A DNA stretch of 64,000 nt from Burkholderia metallica (GCF_902832845.1 NZ_CADFDB010000001.1:930001-994000); one strand, 5' to 3'. Positions 44,581 through 53,245 are shown, counted from the stretch's first letter. Numbers and translations: made by a program. The notes: a model not told the origin generated them from the sequence alone.

Positions 44581-45351
44581 ATGAAAAAGCCCGAACTCGA
44601 CCGACGCGACTGGATTGCCGGCCTCGAAAAAGGCCTGGCGATCCTCGAAGCGTTCGACAGCCAGCACGCGCGCATGACGCCGACCCAGGCCGCCGCGCGC
44701 ACCGGCCTCACGCGCACCGCCGCGCGGCGCTACCTGCTGACGCTCGAATCGCTCGGCTACGTGTACACGGACGGCAAGCTGTACGGCCTCACGCCGCGCG
44801 TGCTGCGGGTCGGCTGGTCGTACTTCGATTCGGCGCGCCTGCCGCGCACGGTCCAGCCCTATCTGCAGCAATTGAGCGCATCGCTGAACGAGTCGGCGTA
44901 CGTGAGCGTGCTGGATGGCTGGGAACTCGTGTTCATCGCGCGCAACGGCGTGTCGCGCGTGATGACGACCGGTTTCGTGCTCGGCGCGCGCGTGCCGGCG
45001 CCGCTGACGTCGCCGGGCGTCGTGCTGCTCGCCCACCATCCCGATCGGGAAGCCGTGCGCGCGTGGCTCGACGACACCGAACTGCCGCCGTTCACGCCGC
45101 ACACGATCACCAACAAGGCGCGCCTGCTCGAACAGGTCGACCGCGCCCGCGACGCCGGTTTCGCGGCGATCGAACAGCAATTGCAGGTCGGCGTGCGCGG
45201 GATCGCGGTGCCGCTGAAGAATCGCCACGGCGAAGTGGTCGCCGCGCTGAGCACGAACATGCCGATCGGCGCGGAGACGACCGACGCGGCCGTGCGGCGC
45301 GTGCTGCCGCACCTGCAGGAAGCCGCGCTCGCGATGCTCAACGTGCTGTAG
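44581..45351 (+). CDS. IclR-family regulator (PcaR/PobR-like)
   Basis: Transcription factor of 256 residues. Winged HTH (about residues 12-75: EKGLAILEAFDSQHARMTPTQAAARTGLTRTAARRYLLTL) and the IclR effector domain (ESAYVSVLDGWELVFIAR, GIAVPLKNRHGEVVAALS) are clear. The subgroup with this N-terminus contains regulators of aromatic-acid pathways (PcaU/PobR/PcaR type). It is preceded by paired repeats identical in spacing to those in the hpd-MHS intergenic region, so both are likely targets. It is convergent with the helicase gene, about 60 bases apart. Confidence 0.94.
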   Translation: MKKPELDRRDWIAGLEKGLAILEAFDSQHARMTPTQAAARTGLTRTAARRYLLTLESLGYVYTDGKLYGLTPRVLRVGWSYFDSARLPRTVQPYLQQLSASLNESAYVSVLDGWELVFIARNGVSRVMTTGFVLGARVPAPLTSPGVVLLAHHPDREAVRAWLDDTELPPFTPHTITNKARLLEQVDRARDAGFAAIEQQLQVGVRGIAVPLKNRHGEVVAALSTNMPIGAETTDAAVRRVLPHLQEAALAMLNVL

Positions 45352-45411
45352 CGATGCGCGGCGACGCGAAAGCCGCGCGCCGGCACGGGCCGCGCAGCGT
45401 CACCGTCACCT

Positions 45412-47712
45412 TCAACCGATCCGCCACCACCGCGGCAGCAGATCGCGCACTTCGCGCCGCCGGTAACGATCGTCGATCAGATGCACGACGCCTTCGTCGT
45501 GCTCGGTGCGGATCACGCGCCCGGCCGCCTGCACGACCTTCTGCAAGCCCGGATACAGGTACATGTAGTCGTAGCCGTTGCCGAAGCGCGCGTCCATCGT
45601 CTGCCGCATCTGCTCGTTGACGTCGTTGACCTGCGGCAACCCGAGCGTCGCGATGAACGCGCCGATCAGCCGCTCGCCGACCAGGTCCACCCCTTCCGAG
45701 AACGCACCGCCCAGCACCGCGAAGCCGACGCCGCGCCCGCCCGCATCGAAGCGCGCGAGAAACGCGTCGCGCTCGCTTTCGGCCATCCCGGGCGCCTGCG
45801 CCCACACGGGCACGTCCGGATGCCGCGTCTGCATCAGCGCGACCACGCGCCCCAGGTAGTCGAAGCTGCTCAGGAAGCCGAGGTAGTTGCCGGGACGCGT
45901 CGCGTATTGCGCGGCGATCAGGTCGACGATCGGTTCGAGCGAACGGTCGCGGTCGCGCCAGCGCGTCGACACGTGGCTCGCGACGCGCACCGTCAGTTGC
46001 TCGGCGCGAAACGGCCCGTCGACGTCGAGCCAGCCCGTGTCGCCGGGCAACCCGAGCGTGTCGCGGTAGAAATGGAACGGGCTGAGCGTGCCCGAGAACA
46101 GCACGGTCGCGCGGGCGGCTTCGTAGCGCGACGCGAGAAAGCCGGCCGGAATCACGTTGCGCACGCACAGCGTCGACTGGACGCGGCGCCGGCGGCCGGC
46201 CGACGCAACGCCGTCGAGCGCCGGCTGGCGCGGCATCGGTTCGCCGTGCAGCGTGACGTCGAAGATCGATGCGCGGTCGAACGCTTCGGCCAGCACGCCG
46301 AACTGGATCGCCTCGAAATGAAACCGCAGCAGTACGTCGCCGTTCGCGCGCGGCGCGTCGGTCAGGTGTTCGCCGATCGCCGCGACGAGATTCTGCACGG
46401 CCGACACGATCGGGCCCGGTATCTCCGGGTACGCGGCATAGCGCGCGGCCTGCGCGCGATTGACCGTGCCCCACGCGCGGGCGAGCCGGTCGAACGCCTT
46501 GCGCAGCGCGGCGGGCGCGGCCTCGCGCGCAGCCGCGAACGCGAACGGATCGAGCGACGCGCTGTACATCTTGCGCGCGCGATCGAGCAGGTTGTGCGCT
46601 TCGTCGACGAGAACGCCGACGCGCCACTGGTTCTGCTGCGCGAGCGTGTGCAGCATCGCGCTGCCGTCGTAGTAGTAGTTGTAGTCGCCGATCACCATGT
46701 CGGACCAGCGCGCCAGCTCCTGCGACAAGTAGTACGGGCAGACGTCGTGCGCAAGCGCCGCCGCGCGCACGGTATCGCGCGCGAGCAGCCCGGCCTCGAT
46801 CGCCGCATCGCGCGCGGCCGGCAGCCGGTCGTAGAAACCCTTCGCGAGCGGACACGATTCGCCATGGCACGCGCTGTCCGGATGCTCGCACGCCTTGTCG
46901 CGCGCGACGAGTTCCAGCACGCGCAGCGGCAGCGCGGGCGTGCCGGCGCCGAGCGTCGTCGCGGCTTCGAGCGCGAGTGCGCGGCCGGGCGTTTTCGCGG
47001 TCAGGAAGTACACGTGATCGAGCTCGCCCTCGCCGCACGCCTTCAGCAGCGGAAACACGGTGCCGAGCGTCTTGCCGATGCCGGTCGGCGCCTGCGCCAT
47101 CAGGCAACGCTCGTTGCGTGCCGCGCGATAGACGGCCACCGCCAGCTCGCGCTGGCCGCTGCGGAACTGCCCGTGCGGAAACGCGAGCGCACGCAGCGCC
47201 GCATCGCGCGCCGCGCGGTGGGCCGTCTCGCGCTCGGCCCAGCCGACGAAGCACGCACACTGCTCGGCGAAGAACGCCGCGAGCTCGGCCGCCCCCAGCG
47301 TTTGCGTCAGCACGGTCTCGCGCTCGGACACGATGTCGAAATAGACGAGCGCGACGTCGATTTCCCGGAGGCCGCGCGCCTCGCACATCAGGTGCGCGTA
47401 GACCTTCGCCTGCGCCCAGTGCAGCGCGCGGTGGTTGTCCGGCATCGCATCAAGGCTGCCGCGATAGGTCTTGATTTCCTCGAGGCGCTTCGCGACCGGA
47501 TCGTAGCCGTCCGCACGCCCGCGCACGGTGAGCGTGCCCCACGTGCCCGTGAGCGCGATCTCGGTTTCGTAGCGTGCGCCTCGATTCGACGTGACCGCAC
47601 CGTGGCCGGCGATGCCTTCGAGCGCGGTCGGCGCGGGTGTGAAGCGCAGGTCGAGATCGCCGCGTCGCGCGGTGAACTCGCACATCGCCCGCACCGCGAC
47701 GACGTAGCTCAT
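45412..47712 (-). CDS. RecB-like nuclease fused to XPD/DinG-type helicase
   Basis: Predicted DNA-repair enzyme of 766 residues. The N-terminus (about 55-115) shows a PD-(D/E)XK nuclease core: Asp68 in GRADGYD, Glu79-Ile-Lys81 in LEEIKTYRG, and the QAKVYAHL motif of RecB/Cas4 nucleases. Walker A QAPTGIGKTLG follows at about 208, an iron-sulphur Cys set (CEHPDSAC, ESCPLAK, DVCPYY) at 290-380, Walker B VDEAHN, and motif VI QAAGRVIRTEHDEG. The ATG overlaps the stop of the VRR-NUC gene by ATGA, so the two proteins are made together. Such a nuclease-helicase fusion would act on blocked or branched DNA. Confidence 0.9.
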   Translation of the reverse strand: MSYVVAVRAMCEFTARRGDLDLRFTPAPTALEGIAGHGAVTSNRGARYETEIALTGTWGTLTVRGRADGYDPVAKRLEEIKTYRGSLDAMPDNHRALHWAQAKVYAHLMCEARGLREIDVALVYFDIVSERETVLTQTLGAAELAAFFAEQCACFVGWAERETAHRAARDAALRALAFPHGQFRSGQRELAVAVYRAARNERCLMAQAPTGIGKTLGTVFPLLKACGEGELDHVYFLTAKTPGRALALEAATTLGAGTPALPLRVLELVARDKACEHPDSACHGESCPLAKGFYDRLPAARDAAIEAGLLARDTVRAAALAHDVCPYYLSQELARWSDMVIGDYNYYYDGSAMLHTLAQQNQWRVGVLVDEAHNLLDRARKMYSASLDPFAFAAAREAAPAALRKAFDRLARAWGTVNRAQAARYAAYPEIPGPIVSAVQNLVAAIGEHLTDAPRANGDVLLRFHFEAIQFGVLAEAFDRASIFDVTLHGEPMPRQPALDGVASAGRRRRVQSTLCVRNVIPAGFLASRYEAARATVLFSGTLSPFHFYRDTLGLPGDTGWLDVDGPFRAEQLTVRVASHVSTRWRDRDRSLEPIVDLIAAQYATRPGNYLGFLSSFDYLGRVVALMQTRHPDVPVWAQAPGMAESERDAFLARFDAGGRGVGFAVLGGAFSEGVDLVGERLIGAFIATLGLPQVNDVNEQMRQTMDARFGNGYDYMYLYPGLQKVVQAAGRVIRTEHDEGVVHLIDDRYRRREVRDLLPRWWRIG

Positions 47713-49403
47713 GCGGACAGTCCCGCCGCTTCGGCGTGCACGACGCCTTCGCCGGCCCACTCGACGTCGATCACGCGCACCGGAATGCCGTGCGCGACGC
47801 AGTACGCGAGCCAGCGGGTCTGGTTGTCCTGCAGGCGGTCGCCGGGGCCTTTCACCTCGACCAGCTCGTAGCGGCGCTCGCGGGGCCAGAAGCGAACGAG
47901 ATCGGGCAGTCCCGAACGGTTGCTGCGGATATCCGCGAGCAGGCGCGTGAACCACAGCCGCAGATGCTCGGGCGGCAGGCACGCGAGCGCCTCGTCGAGC
48001 AGTTCGTCGCTCAGCACGCCCCAGAACACGAACGGCGATTGCAGGCCCGCCTTCGTCGCGAAATGCCGGCGGATCGTGTCGCGATAGGCGCCCGAATCGA
48101 GTTGCGCGAAGCACGCGGCGAACGCGTCCGCACGGCGCGCGGCGAAATCGGGCGCGTGCAGGTCGGCCGGGCCGCGCTGGAACGGATGGAAGAACGCACC
48201 GGGCACCGCGGCGAACACGGGCTCCCAGCACAGCAGCCCGAACAGCGAATTGATCAGTGTGTTCTCGACGTAGTGGACCGGCGACGCCGGTTGCGCGAGA
48301 TGGTCGCGCACCGCGAATTCGACGCTGACGAACGTGTCGGGGCGCGCGATCACGAGCGTCTCGCGCGGCACGTCCGCCACGGGCGCAGCAGGTTCGACAC
48401 GCTGCCCCAGCCGGCGCTGCAGGCGCGGCAGCATGCGCCCGACACGCTGGCGCTCCTCGTCGCTCTCGAAACCGCCGCGTGCGTCGAGCGCCAGCGCGAG
48501 CGCGTCGTCGTGGCGCCCGCAGCGTTCGAGCACGCGGATGCGCCGATGGCGGCTGCCGGGCCACGCGCTGCGCGCATACGCGTCGAGCGCGCCGTCCCAG
48601 TCGGCCCGGCGTTCGCACGTCTGCCCGAGTGCGAACAGCAGCTTCGCGCGACGCATCGCGAGCCACGGCTGCGCGCAGCCGACCGCGTCGATCGCGCGCA
48701 CCAGATCGTCGAACGGCAGATCGTCGGGCCATGCGTCGAGCGCATCGCGGCACGTCTGCAGCGCAAGATACGCGTCGACGTCGCCGCGCTGCTGGAACGC
48801 GCGCGACGACGGGGCGATCGGCACGCTTTCATACTGGAACACGCCGAGATCGGCGAGCACGAATTCGCTCCAGTCCTGATGCAGATTGCCGAAGAACATC
48901 AGGCGCAGCCGGTCGCACAGCGCGTCGATGGTCACGCGCAGCACGCAGTCGCCGGCCTGCGCACACCACGCCTGAAGCGGCTGCGCGACGTCGTGCGCGG
49001 GCCGCAGCCGTTCGAGCCATTCGGGTTTGCGCTCGCCCGCATGCGCGGCAAGCGCCGGGAAGATGCGCAGCAGCTCGGCCTTGGTCGACAGCGCGAACAG
49101 CTCGTCGAGCGTCAGCGCGGGCGCCGGATCGACCCAGCCGAGTTCGACGAGCGGCGCAGCGGCGGCGAGCGCGCAGCCGATTTCTTCGTACACGAGCTTG
49201 CTCGCGCGGAAGTCGGACCCGTTGCGCATCAGCATCCGGACGAGCAGCGCGCGCGACACTTGCGGCAGCGTCGCGAACTGCCGGACGAACGCGTGCTCGT
49301 GCGCGTCGAACAGGTCGTCGTAACGCTCGCCGAGCCAGGCCAGCGCGCGTTCGAAATTGGTCAGGTAGTAAAACGCCGGGGGCGTGGGCGAAGCAGGCGT
49401 CAC
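47709..49403 (-). CDS. VRR-NUC domain nuclease (FAN1-like)
   Basis: Structure-specific nuclease of 564 residues. Homologues such as human FAN1 and its bacterial relatives cut 5' flaps and unhook interstrand crosslinks. The C-terminal VRR-NUC core reads SNRSGLPDLVRFWP with the catalytic Asp and YELVEVKGPGDRLQDNQ with Glu and Lys. The N-terminal three quarters are helical with TPR-like repeats (e.g. LERCGRHDDALALAL) as in FAN1. A LexA-type box lies 13-28 bases upstream of the ATG, so it is presumably induced by DNA damage together with the overlapping helicase gene. Confidence 0.93.
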   Translation of the reverse strand: MTPASPTPPAFYYLTNFERALAWLGERYDDLFDAHEHAFVRQFATLPQVSRALLVRMLMRNGSDFRASKLVYEEIGCALAAAAPLVELGWVDPAPALTLDELFALSTKAELLRIFPALAAHAGERKPEWLERLRPAHDVAQPLQAWCAQAGDCVLRVTIDALCDRLRLMFFGNLHQDWSEFVLADLGVFQYESVPIAPSSRAFQQRGDVDAYLALQTCRDALDAWPDDLPFDDLVRAIDAVGCAQPWLAMRRAKLLFALGQTCERRADWDGALDAYARSAWPGSRHRRIRVLERCGRHDDALALALDARGGFESDEERQRVGRMLPRLQRRLGQRVEPAAPVADVPRETLVIARPDTFVSVEFAVRDHLAQPASPVHYVENTLINSLFGLLCWEPVFAAVPGAFFHPFQRGPADLHAPDFAARRADAFAACFAQLDSGAYRDTIRRHFATKAGLQSPFVFWGVLSDELLDEALACLPPEHLRLWFTRLLADIRSNRSGLPDLVRFWPRERRYELVEVKGPGDRLQDNQTRWLAYCVAHGIPVRVIDVEWAGEGVVHAEAAGLSA

Positions 49404-49415
49404 GGTGATCGATCA

Positions 49416-49431
49416 CTGTACATTTGTACAG
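49416..49431. promoter_or_regulatory. LexA (SOS) box
   Basis: CTGTACATTTGTACAG fits CTGT-N8-ACAG exactly and is itself palindromic (CTGTACA-TT-TGTACAG). It ends near the VRR-NUC start codon at 49403, the position expected for repression of the nuclease/helicase operon. Confidence 0.88.
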
Positions 49432-49499
49432 GTCGGAATCATATCAAATGTGACGGGAAATGCCGCACGCCCCATCGGACGCCTGCTGCCCGGTCGCGA

Positions 49500-50378
49500 T
49501 CAGAACTGGTAATTCACCGACATGTCGAACACGCCGTTGGTCGACTTCTGCGTGATCGGGCTGCGCGCGGCGCGGCCGACCAGTTGCTCGATCGCCCCGT
49601 CGATCGTGACGAACCAATGCTTGTTCACGAACCACGCCATCGTCACGCCCGCGCCGTACGACTTCATCCCCGCTCCCGACGAATAGGCCGGCAGCCCCGA
49701 ACGGGCGGCGGCACCCTGGTTCACGCCGAACCAGCTGTTCATGTAGCGTGAATCGGCGAACGACACGGTCGGCCCCGCGAACCAGAAGAAATGTTCGTTG
49801 CTGCCCGGCAGCGGCATGTACGCGGAGAAATCGCCGACCCAGCCGTTCGAGCCGCCGATGCTGCGACGGATATCCGCGCGCAGCACGAGCGGGAAATCCT
49901 TCGAGATCACGTAATCGGCCGCGAGCTTCATCACCGGCGCCGCGTTGATGTTGTCGAGGCCGTGCAGGTGCTGGTCGTCGTCGGCGGAACGGCGCCCGAG
50001 GTCGTAACCGACGGACAGGCTCACGCGCCAGTTCTGCCCGCGCAGCACGTTCGCGCCGAGCCCCTCGCCCGTCGACAGGAAGAACAGGTCGCGATAGCGC
50101 ACGTCGACATTCGGGCCGCCCATCACGCGATAACGGTCGGAGCCCGCATAGCGCGGCTGCAGCGTCATCGCGGCACCCACGCTGACATCCCAGGTGGAGA
50201 TGTTCGGGTCGTACAGCTTCCGGAGCGGCACGCCGGCCGAGTATTGCCACTCGCCGAGCGGCGAAGGCGTCTGGGCCGACGCGTCGCGGGCGCCGGCCGC
50301 GGCGAGCGCCGCGCATGCCGATACACCGGACAGGAACCGGCGTGCGCCGGGCGACAGCAAAGGGCGAGCAACAGTCAT
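49500..50378 (-). CDS. MipA/OmpV-family outer-membrane protein
   Basis: Beta-barrel of 292 residues. A signal peptide (SGVSACAALAAAGARDASA, cleaved near residue 32) precedes alternating-hydrophobic strands typical of MipA: VGAAMTLQPRYAGSDRY, YRDLFFLSTGEGLGANVL, SLSVGYDLGRR and the terminal FDMSVNYQF, whose last Phe is the outer-membrane assembly signal. The ATG at 50378 is chosen ahead of a long non-coding-like upstream frame. MipA in E. coli scaffolds murein enzymes; other family members are metal- or drug-responsive. It stands alone. Confidence 0.9.
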   Translation of the reverse strand: MTVARPLLSPGARRFLSGVSACAALAAAGARDASAQTPSPLGEWQYSAGVPLRKLYDPNISTWDVSVGAAMTLQPRYAGSDRYRVMGGPNVDVRYRDLFFLSTGEGLGANVLRGQNWRVSLSVGYDLGRRSADDDQHLHGLDNINAAPVMKLAADYVISKDFPLVLRADIRRSIGGSNGWVGDFSAYMPLPGSNEHFFWFAGPTVSFADSRYMNSWFGVNQGAAARSGLPAYSSGAGMKSYGAGVTMAWFVNKHWFVTIDGAIEQLVGRAARSPITQKSTNGVFDMSVNYQF

Positions 50379-50583
50379 CAAGGGAATCCCCGTCGGTTGC
50401 GCGATACGAATCTGAAGGAAAGCGCATCGCGCTTTTCGGCTGCAGCGGTTGGCACTCCGCGGCGCGAACGTAGCGTGCGCTGAATTAACGAATATCCTAC
50501 GCGAGCCGCGCACAGACGCAAAGCGCCCGCTACACGCGGGCACTTTGCCGTGTGCCGGCAGCGGCCGGCGAAGTGTGGCGGAA

Positions 50584-50895
50584 TCAGAATCGCTCGACGT
50601 GATAGTCGCCGGCGAGCGCGGCCGGGCTGCGCGACGACATCATCCGCGAAAAACCTTCGGCGAGCCGTCCAAGCGCGAGCTGCTTCTGGCTCGCATCCCA
50701 GTGCGTATAGGTGTCGTACGCGGCATCGTCGAACGAAACGGTGACGGCGACCGGGCGGCCGCTCGCGCGAAAGCCGATCTGCAGCACGCCGCCCGGCAGT
50801 TCCTCGATGTGAGAGTGCAACGAGCGCGATTCGAAATAGCGGCCCAGCACCTGGGCGATCGCGCGCTTGTCCGGCGATTGCACGTGAATGTCCAT
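50584..50895 (-). CDS. Small hypothetical protein, 103 residues
   Basis: Not recognised. The 103-residue chain, MDIHVQSPDKRAIAQVLGRYF onward, looks like a single alpha/beta domain with LQIGFRASGRPVAVTVSFDDAAYDTYTH strands and an amphipathic helix LGRLAEGFSRMMSSRSP. It has a near-perfect AGGAGGA ribosome site before the ATG and codon use like the neighbours, so it is very probably translated. It has no signal or membrane segment. It lies at the edge of the stress-protein cluster on the opposite strand. Confidence 0.72.
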   Translation of the reverse strand: MDIHVQSPDKRAIAQVLGRYFESRSLHSHIEELPGGVLQIGFRASGRPVAVTVSFDDAAYDTYTHWDASQKQLALGRLAEGFSRMMSSRSPAALAGDYHVERF

Positions 50896-51107
50896 GATGG
50901 TCCTCCTTTTTTCAATGTTCGCGCGGCGGGTTGTGACGGGCCGCCGTCCGGCATCCGTATCGGCGGCGGGTGCGACGGCGGGTCGCCCTGGGGCGGCTCG
51001 TCGGGCACCGGCGGATCGACCGGGTCGTCATGCCCGGGCGGCGGCGGGTCCGGCTCGACGTCGGGAGTCGTCGGCTCGGGGCGGTGCAGCGTGAATGGTG
51101 TCTTCAT
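50640..51107 (-). CDS. Proline-rich small protein, possibly frame-extended
   Basis: A strong AGGAG site five bases before the ATG at 51107 and a Pro/Asp-rich start (TPDVEPDPPPPGHDDPVD, PDEPPQGDPPSHPPP) support a real small protein of about 60-70 residues. The frame, however, stays open to 50640, overlapping the well-supported 103-residue gene by 256 bases and turning Arg/Ser-rich. The likeliest explanation is that the ancestral stop near 50900 has been lost by a frameshift; genuine overlap is less likely. Confidence 0.4.
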   Translation of the reverse strand: MKTPFTLHRPEPTTPDVEPDPPPPGHDDPVDPPVPDEPPQGDPPSHPPPIRMPDGGPSQPAARTLKKGGPSWTFTCNRRTSARSPRCWAAISNRARCTLTSRNCRAACCRSAFARAAARSPSPFRSTMPRTTPIRTGMRARSSSRLDGSPKVFRG

Positions 51108-51510
51108 GTCTCTCCTGCGCGACGGCGCGCGCCGCTCGATAGGGCGGCCACCGCGCGCAAGCGGCGTGCCTGCTCCCCGGCCGCGATGATCCGCCCCCTG
51201 TCGCCGCTTCTTCGTCGTATGCGGCCATCACGCGCCCTATCGCACGCCCCGCCGCGATCGACCGCATCGCGCGATGCGAGAACCGTTCCGACGGCTCGCA
51301 TTCCGCGACGAGCGCCCGCTGAGCGCGATTGGGGCCGTCGCAGACGGTGTCGTTCAGTTCGCGTACCTCGTCCGTGTCGTCGAACATTCGCCGCCCGGGC
51401 CGACAGACCCGCGATTCGCGCTTCCACGTGTCGAAGCATTCGCGCCCGCGCGAAAAATCGCCGCCGCATACGATCGCGTCGTAACGTATTCTTTTCTTGA
51501 ATGCGTTCAT
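51028..51510 (-). CDS. Hypothetical small basic protein
   Basis: Frame of 160 residues beginning MNAFKKRIRYDAIVCGGDFSR with GAGAGGA eight or so bases upstream. The first 105 residues (CFDTWKRESRVCRPGRRMFDD, AQRALVAECEPSERFSHRAM, AIGRVMAAYDEEA) look protein-like with four Cys; the remainder is Arg/Ala-rich and overlaps the proline-rich gene. It may be a shorter real protein with a decayed tail. No family recognised. Confidence 0.4.
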   Translation of the reverse strand: MNAFKKRIRYDAIVCGGDFSRGRECFDTWKRESRVCRPGRRMFDDTDEVRELNDTVCDGPNRAQRALVAECEPSERFSHRAMRSIAAGRAIGRVMAAYDEEAATGGGSSRPGSRHAACARWPPYRAARAVAQERHEDTIHAAPPRADDSRRRAGPAAARA

Positions 51511-51652
51511 CAAGATGTCCTCTCGCCCACCCCGCCGCCGCGCGATGCTGTGCCGCGCCCCGTGCGGTTTCGCCGATGTGCGGGCGTCGTGCCACCGGCA
51601 TCGCGTCGGCACGGCGCTTGCGCCTGGTCCCCAGACCCAGGGAGGTTCGACC

Positions 51653-51901
51653 ATGACCGATCTCGCCACCGGCCGCCACGACGCCGTGTCATCGGCTGCC
51701 GTCAGGCTCCGGCTCGCCACGTCGCGCCCGCCGTCCAAAGACAAGACGGAGGAACGCATCGACGAGGGGCTCGAAGAGACGTTTCCGGCCAGCGACCCGC
51801 CCGCCGTTGGCGGCGCGACCCGTATCGACCCTGCCAAGCCGTCCGGCGGGCACGAACGCCGCCCGCCGCACGTTCCTTCACCGCCCCGCGATCACGGCTG
51901 A
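51653..51901 (+). CDS. Small protein with ETFPASDPPA motif
   Basis: Acidic 82-residue protein. Its core, DKTEERIDEGLEETFPASDPPAV, is a widespread bacterial motif of unknown function often found in stress or envelope gene clusters. GGAGG stands seven bases before the ATG. The N-terminus is short and basic, the C-terminus Pro-rich; it is probably mostly disordered. It is the first plus-strand gene of a run of small stress-type genes. Confidence 0.75.
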   Translation: MTDLATGRHDAVSSAAVRLRLATSRPPSKDKTEERIDEGLEETFPASDPPAVGGATRIDPAKPSGGHERRPPHVPSPPRDHG

Positions 51902-51967
51902 CGGCGGCACCCGGCCTGCACTGCGCGGCGGCGCAGCGGCGCGCCGGAGCAATCCGGAGATGATCCG

Positions 51968-52087
51968 ATGAAACGCCTTGAACGAAGATGGCACGAAATC
52001 AGCGGCGCCGCCGGCGTGGCGGCGCTGGCGGCGATCGAAAGCGCAGTGGTGCTCGCGATCGTCGCGATGACGGGCGTCGGCCACTGA
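51968..52087 (+). CDS. 39-residue predicted membrane peptide
   Basis: Tiny frame, MKRLERRWHEISGAAGVAAL followed by AAIESAVVLAIVAMTGVGH. A basic head and an 18-22-residue hydrophobic stretch suggest a single membrane helix with inside N-terminus. A GGAG site lies eight bases upstream of the ATG. It sits between the ETFPASDPPA protein and the CBS gene on the same strand. It is short enough to be missed by routine gene calling. Confidence 0.6.
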   Translation: MKRLERRWHEISGAAGVAALAAIESAVVLAIVAMTGVGH

Positions 52088-52241
52088 CGCCCGTCGCCGC
52101 TGGTGCGCGGCTGCCGCCGTGGAAGATGTACAAGCGGGCGCGCAAATTTCTCCGTCGCCCGGCGGTGGACGCCCGGCGCGCGCCGGATGCGCGCGGCACG
52201 CGATCTGCTTCCGGTTCGTCCCGCTCACGAAGGAGGCGTTC

Positions 52242-52673
52242 ATGTATCGCGTCACCGAGATCATGTCGCGCGACGTGGTGTGCGTCGCGCCGACCGACAC
52301 GATTCGCCATGCGGCCGAATTGATGCGCCGCTTCGATATCGGCGTGCTGCCCGTTTGCGACGGCGCCGAGCTCGTCGCGATCGTGACCGACCGCGACCTC
52401 GCGGTGCGCGGACTGTCGCACGGCCATTCGCCCGATACGCCCGTGCAGACGGTCGCGTCCAGGCCCGTGCAATGGTGCGTCGAGGACGACGGCGTCGGCG
52501 AGGTCCAGCAACGGATGGCCGACGTGCAACTGCATCGGATGCCGGTGCTCGACCGCAACCGGCGGCTCGTCGGCATCGTGTCGCTCGGCGACATCGCGAC
52601 CCGCGCGGGCGGCCCCGAGCGCGACGAACTGGCCAATACGCTCGAGGACGTGTCGCTGCCGCGCCGGCGCTGA
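52242..52673 (+). CDS. Tandem CBS-domain protein
   Basis: Cytoplasmic regulatory protein of 143 residues made of two CBS motifs forming one adenine-nucleotide-binding module: VTEIMSRDVVCVAPTDTIRHAAELM with VTDRDLAVRG, then HRMPVLDRNRRLVGIVSLGDIA. Stand-alone CBS proteins sense AMP/ATP or NAD and steer partners. A perfect AGGAGG is five bases before the ATG; the upstream in-frame extension is ignored. It precedes the PRC-barrel gene by 59 bases, probably in the same operon. Confidence 0.93.
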   Translation: MYRVTEIMSRDVVCVAPTDTIRHAAELMRRFDIGVLPVCDGAELVAIVTDRDLAVRGLSHGHSPDTPVQTVASRPVQWCVEDDGVGEVQQRMADVQLHRMPVLDRNRRLVGIVSLGDIATRAGGPERDELANTLEDVSLPRRR

Positions 52674-52732
52674 CCGGCATCCGTTCATGTCGCGTCGCCC
52701 GCCCGGGTAGCGCGTCGACCAGGAGGTGTTCG

Positions 52733-53227
52733 ATGACAACGGACAGATCGCCGCGCGAGAACGCGCGCATCGTCGGCAACCGTCGCAAGACCGGCGGCGG
52801 GCCGGGGCCCGACGTGATGGCCGCCCGCACGCTCGAAGGCGATCGCGTGCTGACCATCGACGGCGACGACATCGGCCAGGTGGCCAGCATCATGCTCGAC
52901 GTGCGTTCAGGCCGGATCGCGTATGCGGTCGTGTCGTCGGCCGGCCTGCGGCGCATCGGCGACAAGCTGCTCGCGGTGCCGTGGAACGTGCTCGCGCTCG
53001 ACGTCGCGCGCAAATGCTTCGTGCTGCCCGTCGCCACCGAACGCGTGCGCGAAGCCCCCGGCTTCGACCGGAGCCGCTGGCCGGCCATGGCCGATCCGGA
53101 CTGGGCCGAAGCGCTGCATGCGTACTACGGCAGTTCGCCGTACTGGCTGATCGAGGAAGGCGAAACGGCGCTCGACTCGCCGCCGTACGAAGCGTCGCCC
53201 GGCGGCCCTGAAGACGCCAAGCGGTAG
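52733..53227 (+). CDS. PRC-barrel domain protein
   Basis: 164-residue protein with one PRC-barrel (about residues 28-110: RTLEGDRVLTIDGDDIGQVASIMLDVRSGRIAYAVVSS). The YWLIEEGE-type C-terminus suggests a second short module. PRC-barrels of this class accompany stress-response and envelope genes and bind partner proteins or RNA. AGGAGG lies six bases before the ATG. It follows the CBS gene and is convergent with a DUF4142 gene. Confidence 0.92.
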   Translation: MTTDRSPRENARIVGNRRKTGGGPGPDVMAARTLEGDRVLTIDGDDIGQVASIMLDVRSGRIAYAVVSSAGLRRIGDKLLAVPWNVLALDVARKCFVLPVATERVREAPGFDRSRWPAMADPDWAEALHAYYGSSPYWLIEEGETALDSPPYEASPGGPEDAKR

Positions 53228-53245
53228 CGGCGCGAACCCCGACGG

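Noticed and set aside
44460-45620. Plus-strand frame continuing from the SnoaL-like fragment through iclR
   Set aside because: It is out of frame with the IclR protein and lacks protein character.
45481-47871. Long plus-strand frame (nearly 800 codons) opposite the helicase
   Set aside because: Same artefact; the minus strand carries Walker and nuclease motifs.
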